8,166 nt of DNA from Hydrogenophaga sp. (GCA_025458545.1 JALOSH010000092.1:1-8166), one strand, 5' to 3'. Counted from the stretch's first letter, positions 1-7,310 are shown. A program made the numbers and translations. The notes: generated by a model from the sequence alone, not told the origin.

Positions 1-801
1 GGAGCTGTCGCGCTTCTGTGAAGTGCACCGCCTGGGTGTGGAAACGCTGATCCACGAAGCTGGCGCCGGGCAGATGGAGATCAACTTCACCCACGGCAAC
101 GCCATGGACCTGGCCGATCGCGTATTCCTGTTCAAACGCACCGTGCGCGAGACCGCGCTGCGCCACGGCATCTTTGCCACCTTCATGGCCAAACCCATGG
201 AAAGCGAGCCCGGCAGCGCGATGCACATCCACCAGAGCATCCTGGACGCCCAGACCGGCCACAACATCTTCAGCGATGCCGGTGGCGCCGTCACGCCCGC
301 GTTCCACCACTACATTGCCGGGCTGCAGCGCTACGTGCCGCTGCTCATGCCCATGCTGGCGCCGTATGTGAATTCGTACCGGCGACTGGCCCGCCACATG
401 TCGGCGCCGATCAATGTGCAATGGGGTTACGACAACCGCACCTGCGGTATCCGCGTGCCGGAGTCAGACGCGCGGCCAACCGCCGGGTGGAAAACCGCGT
501 GCCCGGCGTCGACGTGAACCCCTATCTGGCCATGGCCGCCACGCTGGCCTGTGGTTACCTGGGCATGGTGGAGCAGCACCAGCCCACCGCGCCCATGACC
601 AGCAGCGCCTGGGCCATGGACCACGAGCTGCCCAGCCACATGGAGGACGCGATCCGCCGCATGCGCGACTGCGAGGCCTTGCGCGAAGTGCTGGGCGGCG
701 CGTTCATCGACGCTTTCCTGGCGGTGAAGGAAGTGGAGTACGCGACCTACAACCGCGTGATCAGCTCGTGGGAGCGTGAACACCTCTTGTTGCTCGTGTA
801 G
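1..801 (+). pseudogene. glutamine synthetase family protein (gamma-glutamylpolyamine synthetase-like), 5' cut by window, frameshifted
   Basis: This is the C-terminal catalytic part (about 266 residues) of a GS-fold, ATP-dependent ligase. Visible motifs are GQMEINF, the ATP-binding signature KP(x)6GSAMHIHQS, WGYDNRTCGIRVP, and RRVENRVPGVDVNPYLA followed by ACGYLG. The wording resembles PuuA-type gamma-glutamylputrescine synthetases and related GlnA paralogues more than housekeeping GlnA, and those enzymes glutamylate amines instead of ammonia. The reading frame opens at base 2 and holds to about 470 (RVPESDAR). Homology then continues in the -1 frame (NRRVENR) to the TAG at 799-801, so one base appears missing from the GC run at 469-476. 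Translation of the sequence as given would stop at 517, losing the NPYLA segment and the C-terminal helices. It could be a true pseudogene or a base-calling error. The family call is firm; the substrate is inferred. Confidence 0.85.
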
Positions 802-828
802 CACCCCCTGCGCCGCTGCGCAGCTTCC

Positions 829-902
829 CCCTCTCTCGCCTGAGGCGGGAGTGGGACGCACCTGGTGGCCCGGCGAAGCCGGTTCCACGGGTGCCCTGGA
901 AC
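829..902. repeat. intergenic element with three successive hairpins (possible dispersed palindromic repeat)
   Basis: The 149-base gap between the GS-like gene and the aminotransferase contains three adjacent inverted repeats. First, CTCTCGCC (833-840) pairs with GGCGGGAG (844-851), with one G-T pair, and extends by CCC/GGG beyond one mismatch. Second, CCGGC-gaa-GCCGG lies at 870-882. Third, GTTCCA (882-887) pairs with TGGAAC (897-902), with an inner GGG/CCC and one bulged C. None is followed by a T run, so these are not ordinary intrinsic terminators. The layout resembles dispersed palindromic intergenic elements I recall from Comamonadaceae genomes. Copy number cannot be seen here. The RNA could affect mRNA stability or transcription between the two genes. 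Confidence 0.5.
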
Positions 903-950
903 GAGGTACGCACGCCGACCAACCCTGGACTTCATTCGCCTCAAACGCCC

Positions 951-2333
951 ATGAACCACGATCACGCTTCAACACGCGCCGGCATCGACTGGCCCCTCGC
1001 CCTCGCCTTCCTCGCCCAGGAACGCGCCACCTTCACCCAGCGCAACCCGGCCTCGGCCCAGCTCGCCGCACAGGCGCAGCAGCACTTGCTGTTTGGCGTG
1101 CCGCTGCACTGGATGCGCGACTGGGGCACGCCGTTTGCACTGCATGTGTGCCAGGCGAGCGGCGCGATCGTCACCGACGTGGACGGTCACCGGCTGGTGG
1201 ACTTCTGCCTGGGCGACACCGGCGCCATGTTCGGCCACGCGCCCGCGCCGGTGGCGGCCGCGCTGGTGAAGCAGGCTACCCAGGGCTACACCACCATGCT
1301 GGCCACCGCCGATGCGGCGGCGGTCGGGGCTTTGCTCAGCGAGCGTTTCGGCCTGCCGTTGTGGCAGTTCGCCATGAGCGCGACCGACGCCAACCGCTAC
1401 ACCGTGCGCTGGATCCGAGCCGCCACCGGCCGGAAAAAGATCTTGGTGTTCAATGGCTGTTACCACGGCACGATCGAGGACGTGTTTGTCGACCTCGTCA
1501 ACGGCCAGCCGGTGCAACGCGACAGCCTGCTGGGCCAGGTGCACGACCTGACGCAACACACGGCCGTCGTCGAATTCAACGACCTGCCCGCGCTGGAAGC
1601 CGCCTTGAAAGCGGGCGACGTGGCCTGTGTGCTGGCCGAGCCGGTCATGACCAACATCGGCATGGTGCTGCCCGAGCCCGGCTTCTGGGAACAGGCGCAA
1701 CAGATCATCCGCCGCCATGGCACGCTGCTGGTGATGGACGAAACCCACACCATCAGCACCGGCCCCGGCGGCTACGCGAAGGCGCACGGCATCGCGCCCG
1801 ACGCCCTGGTGTTGGGCAAGCCGGTCGGCGGCGGCATGCCCTGCGCGGTGTACGGCATGAGCGCCGAGCTGGCCGAGCGCGCGGTCAAGGCCAAGCACGA
1901 CGCACCGCCCGGCCACAGCGGCATCGGCACCACGCTCACCGGCAACATGCTCGCCACCGCGGCCATGCGCGCCAGCCTCACCGAGGTGATGACCCCCGCC
2001 GCCTACGACCACATGCTGGCGCTGGCGCGGCAGCTCGCCGACGGCATCCGCCAGCTCATCGCCCGGTACCGCCTGCCCTGGTGCGTGACGCAGGTGGGTG
2101 CGCGCACCGAGTTCCAGTTTTGCCCCACGCCGCCCAGCAACGGCAGCGAGGCCGACCGTGTGCTGGATGGCGAACTCGAACACCTGATCCATCTCGGCCT
2201 GCTCAACCGTGGGGTGATGATCACGCCCTTTCACAACATGATGCTGGTCTGCCCGCAAACCACGGTGGACCATGTGGCCCAACTGCTCGGTGCACTGGAC
2301 GAAGTGCTGAGCCTCATCGTCGCCCGCCCATGA
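951..2333 (+). CDS. class III PLP-dependent aminotransferase (GSA-aminomutase-like / 'aspartate aminotransferase family')
   Basis: This 460-residue fold-type I PLP enzyme should move an amino group between an amine or amino acid and a keto acid in the cytoplasm. Family landmarks appear in order: GHRLVDFCLGDTGAMFGH (79-96), SATDANRYTVR (143-153) in place of the usual SGTEA, the GCYHG loop (169-173), VMDETH (261-266) with Asp263 for the pyridine nitrogen, LGKPVGGGMP (288-297) with Lys290 as the Schiff-base lysine, and GTTLTGN (326-332). The pattern is closest to the glutamate-1-semialdehyde aminomutase branch, but many paralogues there are true transaminases, and the GS-like and GntR neighbours fit an amine-catabolic role better than heme synthesis. 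The ATG at 951 is preferred over the GTG at 891, which lies inside a hairpin. No clear Shine-Dalgarno sequence is visible. The exact substrate is unknown. Confidence 0.85.
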   Translation: MNHDHASTRAGIDWPLALAFLAQERATFTQRNPASAQLAAQAQQHLLFGVPLHWMRDWGTPFALHVCQASGAIVTDVDGHRLVDFCLGDTGAMFGHAPAPVAAALVKQATQGYTTMLATADAAAVGALLSERFGLPLWQFAMSATDANRYTVRWIRAATGRKKILVFNGCYHGTIEDVFVDLVNGQPVQRDSLLGQVHDLTQHTAVVEFNDLPALEAALKAGDVACVLAEPVMTNIGMVLPEPGFWEQAQQIIRRHGTLLVMDETHTISTGPGGYAKAHGIAPDALVLGKPVGGGMPCAVYGMSAELAERAVKAKHDAPPGHSGIGTTLTGNMLATAAMRASLTEVMTPAAYDHMLALARQLADGIRQLIARYRLPWCVTQVGARTEFQFCPTPPSNGSEADRVLDGELEHLIHLGLLNRGVMITPFHNMMLVCPQTTVDHVAQLLGALDEVLSLIVARP

Positions 2334-2980
2334 AGAACCCACCGCCCCTGACCCAGCAAGACAGCACCTACGCGCGCCTGCGCCAGTGGGTCACGGTGGG
2401 CCGCTTCCTGCCCGGCGAGCGGCTCAAGATCCACGACCTCGCACAGCAGTTGGGAGCCGGCGTCATGCCGGTGCGTGCAGCGCTGCAGCGCCTGGCGGCC
2501 GAAGGCGCCCTGGTCAACGTGCCGCACGCCGGCATGCTGGTGCCCAAGCTCTCGCCCGCCGAGTTCGACGACGTGCTGGACACGCGCCTGCTGCTTGAAG
2601 GCGAAGCCGCCGAGCGCGGCGCCCACCGGCTGGACGCGTCCGGCATCCAGGAGCTCGCTGTTCTGGAGACGAGCATGGCGCAAGGCCTGGCCACCGGCGA
2701 CGCCAAGGCCTATCTGGACGCCAACGAGCTGTTCCACCTGCGGCTGTACCAGGCTGCGGCATCGCCCACGCTCATGGCGCTGATCGAAACCGTGTGGCTC
2801 AAGGTCGGCCCGCTGTCGAACCGGCTGTTTGAAGCCGAAGGCGCCAGCGCCGTGATCAACGACGCCCATGGCGAGGTGATTCGCGCCCTGCAGCGGGGCG
2901 ACAGCGCCGGGGTGCGGCGGGCGATTGAAAAAGACCTGTTCGTGGCCGGCCAGTTCTTGCGCGGTTTCTGCGCGGCTTGA
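2330..2980 (+). CDS. GntR family transcriptional regulator, FadR subfamily (FCD domain)
   Basis: This 216-residue DNA-binding regulator has an N-terminal winged helix (about 12-75), with GRFLPGERLKIHDLAQQLG followed by the recognition region MPVRAALQRLAAEGAL. An all-helical FCD effector domain (about 78-210) follows. The ATG overlaps the aminotransferase stop as ATGA and has no Shine-Dalgarno of its own, so translation is probably coupled. Location points to control of the aminotransferase and GS-like genes, as is common for GntR genes next to their targets, but no operator was identified. Two departures stand out. VRAAL replaces the usual VREAL in the recognition region. The FCD metal ligands, normally Asp, His, His, His, align as Asn132, His136, His180 and Asp202, so metal binding may be weak or absent. 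The family call is secure; the ligand is unknown. Confidence 0.88.
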   Translation: MKNPPPLTQQDSTYARLRQWVTVGRFLPGERLKIHDLAQQLGAGVMPVRAALQRLAAEGALVNVPHAGMLVPKLSPAEFDDVLDTRLLLEGEAAERGAHRLDASGIQELAVLETSMAQGLATGDAKAYLDANELFHLRLYQAAASPTLMALIETVWLKVGPLSNRLFEAEGASAVINDAHGEVIRALQRGDSAGVRRAIEKDLFVAGQFLRGFCAA

Positions 2981-2984
2981 ACGA

Positions 2985-3743
2985 TCAACCGCGCAGCCAG
3001 ACGAAAGCCGTGATCAGCCCGATCAACACCGGCTGGTGCAGCAGGTAATAACTCAGGCTCCAGCGGCCGAGCGTGACCAGCCCGCGCTTCAAGCCAGTGG
3101 CCGGGGCATCGGCGGCGCCCAGCCAATGTGGGCGGTGCCGCATCGCCCACTGCCCAGCAGCCACGCCCCACCACATCACGCCCAGCCAGGGCAGCAGCGG
3201 CACGTAGTCTTCGGTCACCGGCAGCTGGCTGATGAAGCCCAGCGCGTTCAGGCCGGGCGTGTTCATCACCGCCAGCGCCGGCACGGCGGCGATCACCATC
3301 GGCGCCAGGAACTTGGCAGCTATGGCCAGCGCGCCCAGCGGCCAGAGCCAGCCGCCCCAGCCCGCCGTCAACCGCACCAGGATCAGCATGACCGCGATGC
3401 CGTGCAGCACGCCGAAGTAGATGAAGGTCTTCGGGAACATGACCATGGACCCGGCGGTGACCAGCAAGGCCGCACCGGCCACCTGCGCCCAACGCTTCCA
3501 GAACCTTGGCCAGCCCTGCCCCTGCGCCAGCGCCACCGCTTGCGACAAGCCGGCGGTGAACAAAAACAGGCTGACGATGGCGCTGCGCTGCCAGGTCCAG
3601 AACGGGTCGCGGTGAAAGTCCTGTTCGATCAGGCGGAAGTGGTCCAGGTCAAACGCGAAGTGGAAAACCGTCATCCACAGCATGGCCACCGCCCGCAGCG
3701 CGTCGATGCGGTCCAGCCGCTGCGTGTGGTGGGTGGTGGCCAT
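2985..3743 (-). CDS. DUF1624 / HGSNAT-type multi-pass membrane protein
   Basis: This 252-residue inner-membrane protein has about seven hydrophobic segments and resembles the heparan-alpha-glucosaminide N-acetyltransferase catalytic domain (DUF1624, related to YeiB-like proteins). Supporting motifs are RLDRIDALRAVAMLWM (9-24) leading into TVFHFAFDLDHF (25-36), LFTAGLSQAVAL (61-72), FGVLHGIAVMLILVRL (110-125), LPWLGVMWWGVAAGQW (184-199) and a C-terminal LGRWSLSYYLLHQPVL (225-240). The family is linked to transfer of acyl groups across membranes; the bacterial substrate is generally not known. The ATG at 3743 shares a base with the TGA of the upstream hydrolase (TGATG), which fixes the start and implies translational coupling. 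A TTG 12 bases earlier is less likely. The gene converges on the GntR gene with only 4 bases between stops, and no terminator is seen there. Confidence 0.82.
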   Translation of the reverse strand: MATTHHTQRLDRIDALRAVAMLWMTVFHFAFDLDHFRLIEQDFHRDPFWTWQRSAIVSLFLFTAGLSQAVALAQGQGWPRFWKRWAQVAGAALLVTAGSMVMFPKTFIYFGVLHGIAVMLILVRLTAGWGGWLWPLGALAIAAKFLAPMVIAAVPALAVMNTPGLNALGFISQLPVTEDYVPLLPWLGVMWWGVAAGQWAMRHRPHWLGAADAPATGLKRGLVTLGRWSLSYYLLHQPVLIGLITAFVWLRG

Positions 3744-4501
3744 CAGGCGCGGCAAGCCTTGTGATGAATGGACAGCAGCAACTGCGCCAGCTCACGCGGC
3801 GCGCTCACCATCGGGTCGTGACCTGTCGCCATTTCGTACACCTTCCAGCCCGCCTCGTTGCGCACCCGTTTGCGCGCCGCGTCAATGGTCGGCAGCGGCG
3901 GATTTGTGCAGTCTATGAAGCTGTGCGGGACAGCCCAAACCAGGGCCGGATCAAAGTGCAGCGGCTCCTGGTACAAGCGAAAAGGTTGCGGCGTCTGACG
4001 GCGGTTGACCCAGTCACGGTCGGCGCCGGTGAGGCCGAACACGCTGGCGTCGGGCGGCGGAAAACTCAAGCCTCCGCTGGCCTGAGCCTCGGCCACCCGC
4101 CTGGCCACGGTTTCGGGCGTGTGCGGCGTGCTCCAGCTGTTGCCCGGGTCGGGAATGCCCGCGTCCAGGTACACCAGGTGGCGCAGCAGGCCGGGGCGCG
4201 CGCGTTGCAGCCGGTCGGCCACGCAGGTGATCAGGTTGCCCGCGTAGCTGTGGCCCACCAGCACCAAGCGCTGCAGTTCTTCCGCCTCGATCAGGCCGAT
4301 CACGTCCTGAATATGCGTGTCGATCCCGACCTCCGGGCTCAGCAGGTGCGCGCGTTCGCCCACGCCGGTGAGGGTGACGGCGTGGGTCTCCACACCCGCG
4401 CCGCGCAGCAAGGGCAGCACACGGTGCCAGCACCAAGCGCCATGCCAGGAACCGTGCACCAGCACGATGGCGGTCTGGGTGCGGGGATGGGGTGCGCGCA
4501 T
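3743..4501 (-). CDS. alpha/beta hydrolase (salicylate esterase / SABP2-like branch)
   Basis: This 252-residue soluble alpha/beta-fold hydrolase lacks a signal peptide and is probably an esterase. Visible features are the oxyanion-region HGSWHGAWCW (16-25), the nucleophile elbow GHSYAG with Ser85, YLDAGIP (111-117) and a late GHDPMVSAP with the likely catalytic His228. The layout matches the plant methyl-ester hydrolase, salicylate esterase and EstC group. In SABP2-like enzymes the acid follows a CT motif; here the matching stretch is FIDCTNPP (195-202), with no acid after CT, so Asp197 or another residue would have to serve. The ATG at 4501 is preceded by GGAGAA at 4507-4512, five bases upstream, which supports this start over longer forms. 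It heads a two-gene unit with the DUF1624 gene and is transcribed away from rlhA. The substrate is not determinable. Confidence 0.85.
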   Translation of the reverse strand: MRAPHPRTQTAIVLVHGSWHGAWCWHRVLPLLRGAGVETHAVTLTGVGERAHLLSPEVGIDTHIQDVIGLIEAEELQRLVLVGHSYAGNLITCVADRLQRARPGLLRHLVYLDAGIPDPGNSWSTPHTPETVARRVAEAQASGGLSFPPPDASVFGLTGADRDWVNRRQTPQPFRLYQEPLHFDPALVWAVPHSFIDCTNPPLPTIDAARKRVRNEAGWKVYEMATGHDPMVSAPRELAQLLLSIHHKACRA

Positions 4502-4559
4502 GCGGGTTCTCCGGGACAATATGGGCCAGCTTTTCCACCCGCCATTCTGCCCGTCCGCC

Positions 4560-6560
4560 ATGCTGCACCACCAACTCGAACTGCTTGCCCCCGCCCGCGA
4601 CGCCGCCATCGGCATCGAGGCCGTGAACCATGGGGCCGACGCGGTCTACATCGGCGGCCCGTCCTTCGGCGCCCGCACCAGCGCCGACAACTCGGTGCAA
4701 GACATCGCCCGCCTCGCGGCCTATGCGCACCGATTCAACAGCCGCATCTTCGTGACGATGAACACCATCTTGCGCGACGACGAGCTGGAGCCGGCGCGCC
4801 AACTGGCCTGGCAGCTGTTTGATGCGGGCGTGGACGCGCTGATCATCCAGGACATGGGCCTGCTGGAGATCGACCTGCCGCCGATCCAGCTGCACGCCAG
4901 CACGCAGACCGACATCCGCACGCCCGAGAAAGCCCGCTTCCTGCAAGACGTGGGCCTCAGCCAGATCGTGCTGGCGCGCGAACTCACCCTGCAGCAGATC
5001 GCCGCCATCGACGCCGCGCTCGGCCCCAAAGACGAGGCACTGAATCCAGGCCGCGCCATCCTCGAATTATTCGTGCACGGCGCGCTCTGTGTGGCCTACA
5101 GCGGCCAGTGTTTCATCAGCCACGCCCACACCGGCCGCAGCGCCAACCGCGGCGACTGCTCGCAGGCCTGCCGCCTGCCGTACGAAGTGAAAGACAGCCA
5201 GGGCCGCATCGTCGCGCACGACAAGCATGTCCTCTCCATGAAGGATAACAACCAGAGCAACAACCTGCGCGAGATCATCGACGCCGGCGTGCGCAGCTTC
5301 AAGATCGAAGGCCGGTACAAGGACATGGCCTACGTCAAGAACATCACCGCGCACTATCGGGTGCTGCTCGATGAGATCCTGCAAGAACGGCCCGAGCTGG
5401 CCCGCGCCAGCAGTGGCGAATGCACCTTCCACTTCCAGCCCGACCCGAACCAGAACTTCAACCGCGAGTTCACCGACTACTTCGTGCAGGGCCGCAAAGA
5501 AGACATCGGCGCCTTCGACACGCCCAAGAACCCGGGCCGCCCGATTGGCTTCGTCACCGCCACCGGCCCCAACTTCGTGGAACTGGAGACCGGCGACGCC
5601 GACACCGTGATCCACAACGGCGACGGCCTGTGTTACCTGGACCTGCAGAAGGAGCTGGTCGGCTTGCAGATCAACCGCGCCGAGGCGGTGAGCAAGAAAG
5701 GCAGTACATCCAATGTTTGGCGCGTCTTCCCCAAGGACCCCATGGATGGCTTCAAGGACCTGCGCAAGGGTGTGCAGGTCAACCGCAACCGCGACATGGA
5801 CTGGGTGCGCGGGCTGGAAAAGAAATCGGCCGAGCGGCGCATCGGCGCCTGGCTGGCGCTGGACGAAACCGCCGACGGTTTGCGGCTCACCCTGACCGAC
5901 GAAGACGGCCACCACGGCGCAGCCGCCCTGCCCGGCCCGCTGCAAGACGCCAAGGACCCGAGCCAGGCCGACGCCAAGCTGCGCGAGAATCTGGCCCGCC
6001 TGGGCGACACCCTGTTCCAGCCGCTGGATGTGACGCTGAACCTGAACGGCCCGCGCTTCGTGCCCGCTTCACAACTCAACGCCCTGCGCCGCGACGCGGT
6101 GGAGCAACTGGAAGCCGCCCGTGCGGCAGCCTGGCACCGTCTGCCGCGCGCCACGCCGGTTGAGCCGCCGGTGCACTACCCGGAAGACACGCTCACCTAC
6201 CTGGCCAACGTGTTCAACGAAAAAGCGCGCGACTTCTATGCGAAGCACGGCGTCAAGGTGATCGCCGCCGCGTACGAAAGCCACGAGGAAGAAGGTGAGG
6301 TGAGCCTGATGATCACCAAACATTGCGTGCGTTTCAGCCTCAGCCTCTGCCCCAAGCAGGCCAAGGGCGTGACCGGCGTGCAAGGCACGGTGAAAGCCGA
6401 GCCGATGCAGCTGATCAACGGCAAAGAGAAACTGACCCTGCGCTTCGACTGCAAGCCGTGCGAGATGCACGTGGTCGGCAAGATCAAGCGCAGCGTGATG
6501 AACGCAGTGCCGGAGAGTCCGGTGAAGTTTTATCGGGCCAGACCAACCGCTGGCGTTTAG
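4560..6560 (+). CDS. rlhA: U32 peptidase family; 23S rRNA 5-hydroxycytidine (C2501) synthase RlhA-like
   Basis: This 666-residue protein matches the full length of RlhA (E. coli YdcP, about 650 residues) and is much longer than the tRNA hydroxylase TrhP/YegQ (about 450). RlhA hydroxylates a cytidine at the ribosomal peptidyl-transferase centre. The U32 domain spans about 6-280: ELLAPARDAAIGIEAVNHGA at the start, then the signature ELFVHGALCVAYSGQC, TGRSANRGDCSQACR and FKIEGRYK (247-254). Cys177, Cys184, Cys200 and Cys204 form the expected iron-sulphur quartet. A C-terminal DUF3656-type region carries a second quartet, Cys589, Cys597, Cys631 and Cys634 (KHC, SLC, FDCKPCEMH). The ATG at 4560 gives the family's usual N-terminus, although no Shine-Dalgarno is obvious. 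It diverges from the hydrolase across 58 bases and appears to be a stand-alone gene. Despite the family name, protease activity is not expected. Confidence 0.87.
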   Translation: MLHHQLELLAPARDAAIGIEAVNHGADAVYIGGPSFGARTSADNSVQDIARLAAYAHRFNSRIFVTMNTILRDDELEPARQLAWQLFDAGVDALIIQDMGLLEIDLPPIQLHASTQTDIRTPEKARFLQDVGLSQIVLARELTLQQIAAIDAALGPKDEALNPGRAILELFVHGALCVAYSGQCFISHAHTGRSANRGDCSQACRLPYEVKDSQGRIVAHDKHVLSMKDNNQSNNLREIIDAGVRSFKIEGRYKDMAYVKNITAHYRVLLDEILQERPELARASSGECTFHFQPDPNQNFNREFTDYFVQGRKEDIGAFDTPKNPGRPIGFVTATGPNFVELETGDADTVIHNGDGLCYLDLQKELVGLQINRAEAVSKKGSTSNVWRVFPKDPMDGFKDLRKGVQVNRNRDMDWVRGLEKKSAERRIGAWLALDETADGLRLTLTDEDGHHGAAALPGPLQDAKDPSQADAKLRENLARLGDTLFQPLDVTLNLNGPRFVPASQLNALRRDAVEQLEAARAAAWHRLPRATPVEPPVHYPEDTLTYLANVFNEKARDFYAKHGVKVIAAAYESHEEEGEVSLMITKHCVRFSLSLCPKQAKGVTGVQGTVKAEPMQLINGKEKLTLRFDCKPCEMHVVGKIKRSVMNAVPESPVKFYRARPTAGV

Positions 6561-6595
6561 AAATCATCGAAGCGATTCCACCAGATCCTTCTGCC

Positions 6596-6612
6596 TTGAC
6601 GCGACGCGTCAA
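6596..6612. repeat. 17-base near-perfect palindrome between convergent genes
   Basis: TTGACGCG-a-CGCGTCAA has 8-base perfect arms around a single central base. It lies 35 bases beyond the rlhA stop and spans the stop codon (6609-6611) of the small gene on the opposite strand. As RNA it could form a seven-pair stem with a three-base loop on either strand. Neither side has a T run, so it is not a standard intrinsic terminator. It may mark transcript ends for both convergent genes or be a protein-binding site. Confidence 0.55.
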
Positions 6613-6914
6613 TCTGGCGCGTAAATCACCTCGACAGACCCTACTTCGGATAGGCTGAAGTACTCCGCAAACGCGATGACCTCTTCCACCGATTCATCTG
6701 AATGAGCTGTCGTCACAACGAAGTGGCTGTCCCCTTCACCTAAGCCAATCCCTAGCCAGTCCATCGCATCCTCCCACTCCGCCGCACATGGACCAACGGC
6801 GCAGAAAAGCTTCACCCTTGCTTCGATCAACTCAAGCAAGAGAGATTCGTCGCGCGCCCGGTCATATGGACGACCTGAGACGAGCACGATCTTGGAGGGG
6901 TGATTCTTCGTCAT
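6609..6914 (-). CDS. small hypothetical protein, lower GC
   Basis: A 101-residue acidic soluble protein that I do not recognise with confidence. It has an N-terminal beta-strand-like segment (KIVLVSGRPYD, 8-18), a middle RVKLFCAVG (33-41), then WEDAMDWLGIGLGEG (47-61) and HFVVTTAHSDESVEEVIAFAEYF (64-86, helical at the end), finishing with VGSVEVIYAPD. Alternating strands and helices suggest a small alpha/beta fold. The conserved-looking core and ATG-to-TGA frame argue that it is real. Its DNA is near 52% GC in the stretch counted by eye, well below the neighbours, which hints at acquisition. It sits 24 bases downstream of the next gene on the same strand, with no strong Shine-Dalgarno, and could be co-transcribed with it. 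Confidence 0.65.
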   Translation of the reverse strand: MTKNHPSKIVLVSGRPYDRARDESLLLELIEARVKLFCAVGPCAAEWEDAMDWLGIGLGEGDSHFVVTTAHSDESVEEVIAFAEYFSLSEVGSVEVIYAPD

Positions 6915-6938
6915 GAGTCGGGTGTATGTTGAGGGAAG

Positions 6939-7310
6939 TCAGCCTTCTTCCCGCGCCTCCAACACCAACTGCCGCACCCGCACGCCCTTGACCTTCGCCA
7001 CCGCGCGCACGCGCACACCCTGCTCCGCCTCCAGCCGCACCCGCTGGTGGTAGTCCAGGCCATCGGTCTGGCCGGGGTTGTGGGCGGGGATGCGGCGGTT
7101 CCACTGGCGCTGGCCGTCGAACTCCACCGTCAGCTCCAGCCAGGCGCCGTCAGCATCGGCCGGCACGTTCACCAGCAGCGTGGCGTCGACGTCGAACACG
7201 CGGGCGCGGCCGTTGAGGCCGGGGATGTCGAGCACGGCGACCGAGTCGCTGCCGGCGTCAAAGCGCCAGTGTTCGGGGCGGGGGGATGGGGCGGCGTCTG
7301 CGCGTGTCAT
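6939..7310 (-). CDS. hypothetical protein, predicted beta-rich
   Basis: A 123-residue protein with no recognised family, signal peptide or membrane segment. After a proline-rich start, segments such as VAVLDIPGLNGRARVFDVD, WLELTVEFDGQ and RVRLEAEQGVRVRAVAKVKG alternate in a way typical of a small beta-sandwich. It contains RRIPAHNPGQTDGLDYHQRV-like loop text (77-96) and an Arg/Val-rich C-terminus. GC and codon use match the host background. The ATG at 7308-7310 lies only 27 bases past the hemerythrin-gene terminator on the same strand, with no clear Shine-Dalgarno and little room for a promoter, so its transcription may depend on readthrough. It may form a pair with the small downstream gene. 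Function unknown. Confidence 0.65.
   Translation of the reverse strand: MTRADAAPSPRPEHWRFDAGSDSVAVLDIPGLNGRARVFDVDATLLVNVPADADGAWLELTVEFDGQRQWNRRIPAHNPGQTDGLDYHQRVRLEAEQGVRVRAVAKVKGVRVRQLVLEAREEG

Noticed and set aside
891..950. GTG start adding 20 residues to the aminotransferase
   Set aside because: The codon lies inside the third hairpin of the intergenic element, and the added residues do not look like a family N-terminus.
776..2329. Long open frame upstream of and in phase with the GntR gene (would make a protein of about 734 residues)
   Set aside because: The upstream part is Arg/Pro/His-rich low-complexity text typical of a GC-rich off-frame read and overlaps the clear aminotransferase; only the part from 2330 shows family motifs.
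969..2342. Long open frame antisense to the aminotransferase
   Set aside because: Composition (Gly/His/Arg/Gln-rich, no domains) and exact mirroring of the sense gene mark it as a shadow.
4502..4615. N-terminal extension of the alpha/beta hydrolase
   Set aside because: It would run into the rlhA coding sequence; the ATG at 4501 has a good Shine-Dalgarno and gives the usual family start.
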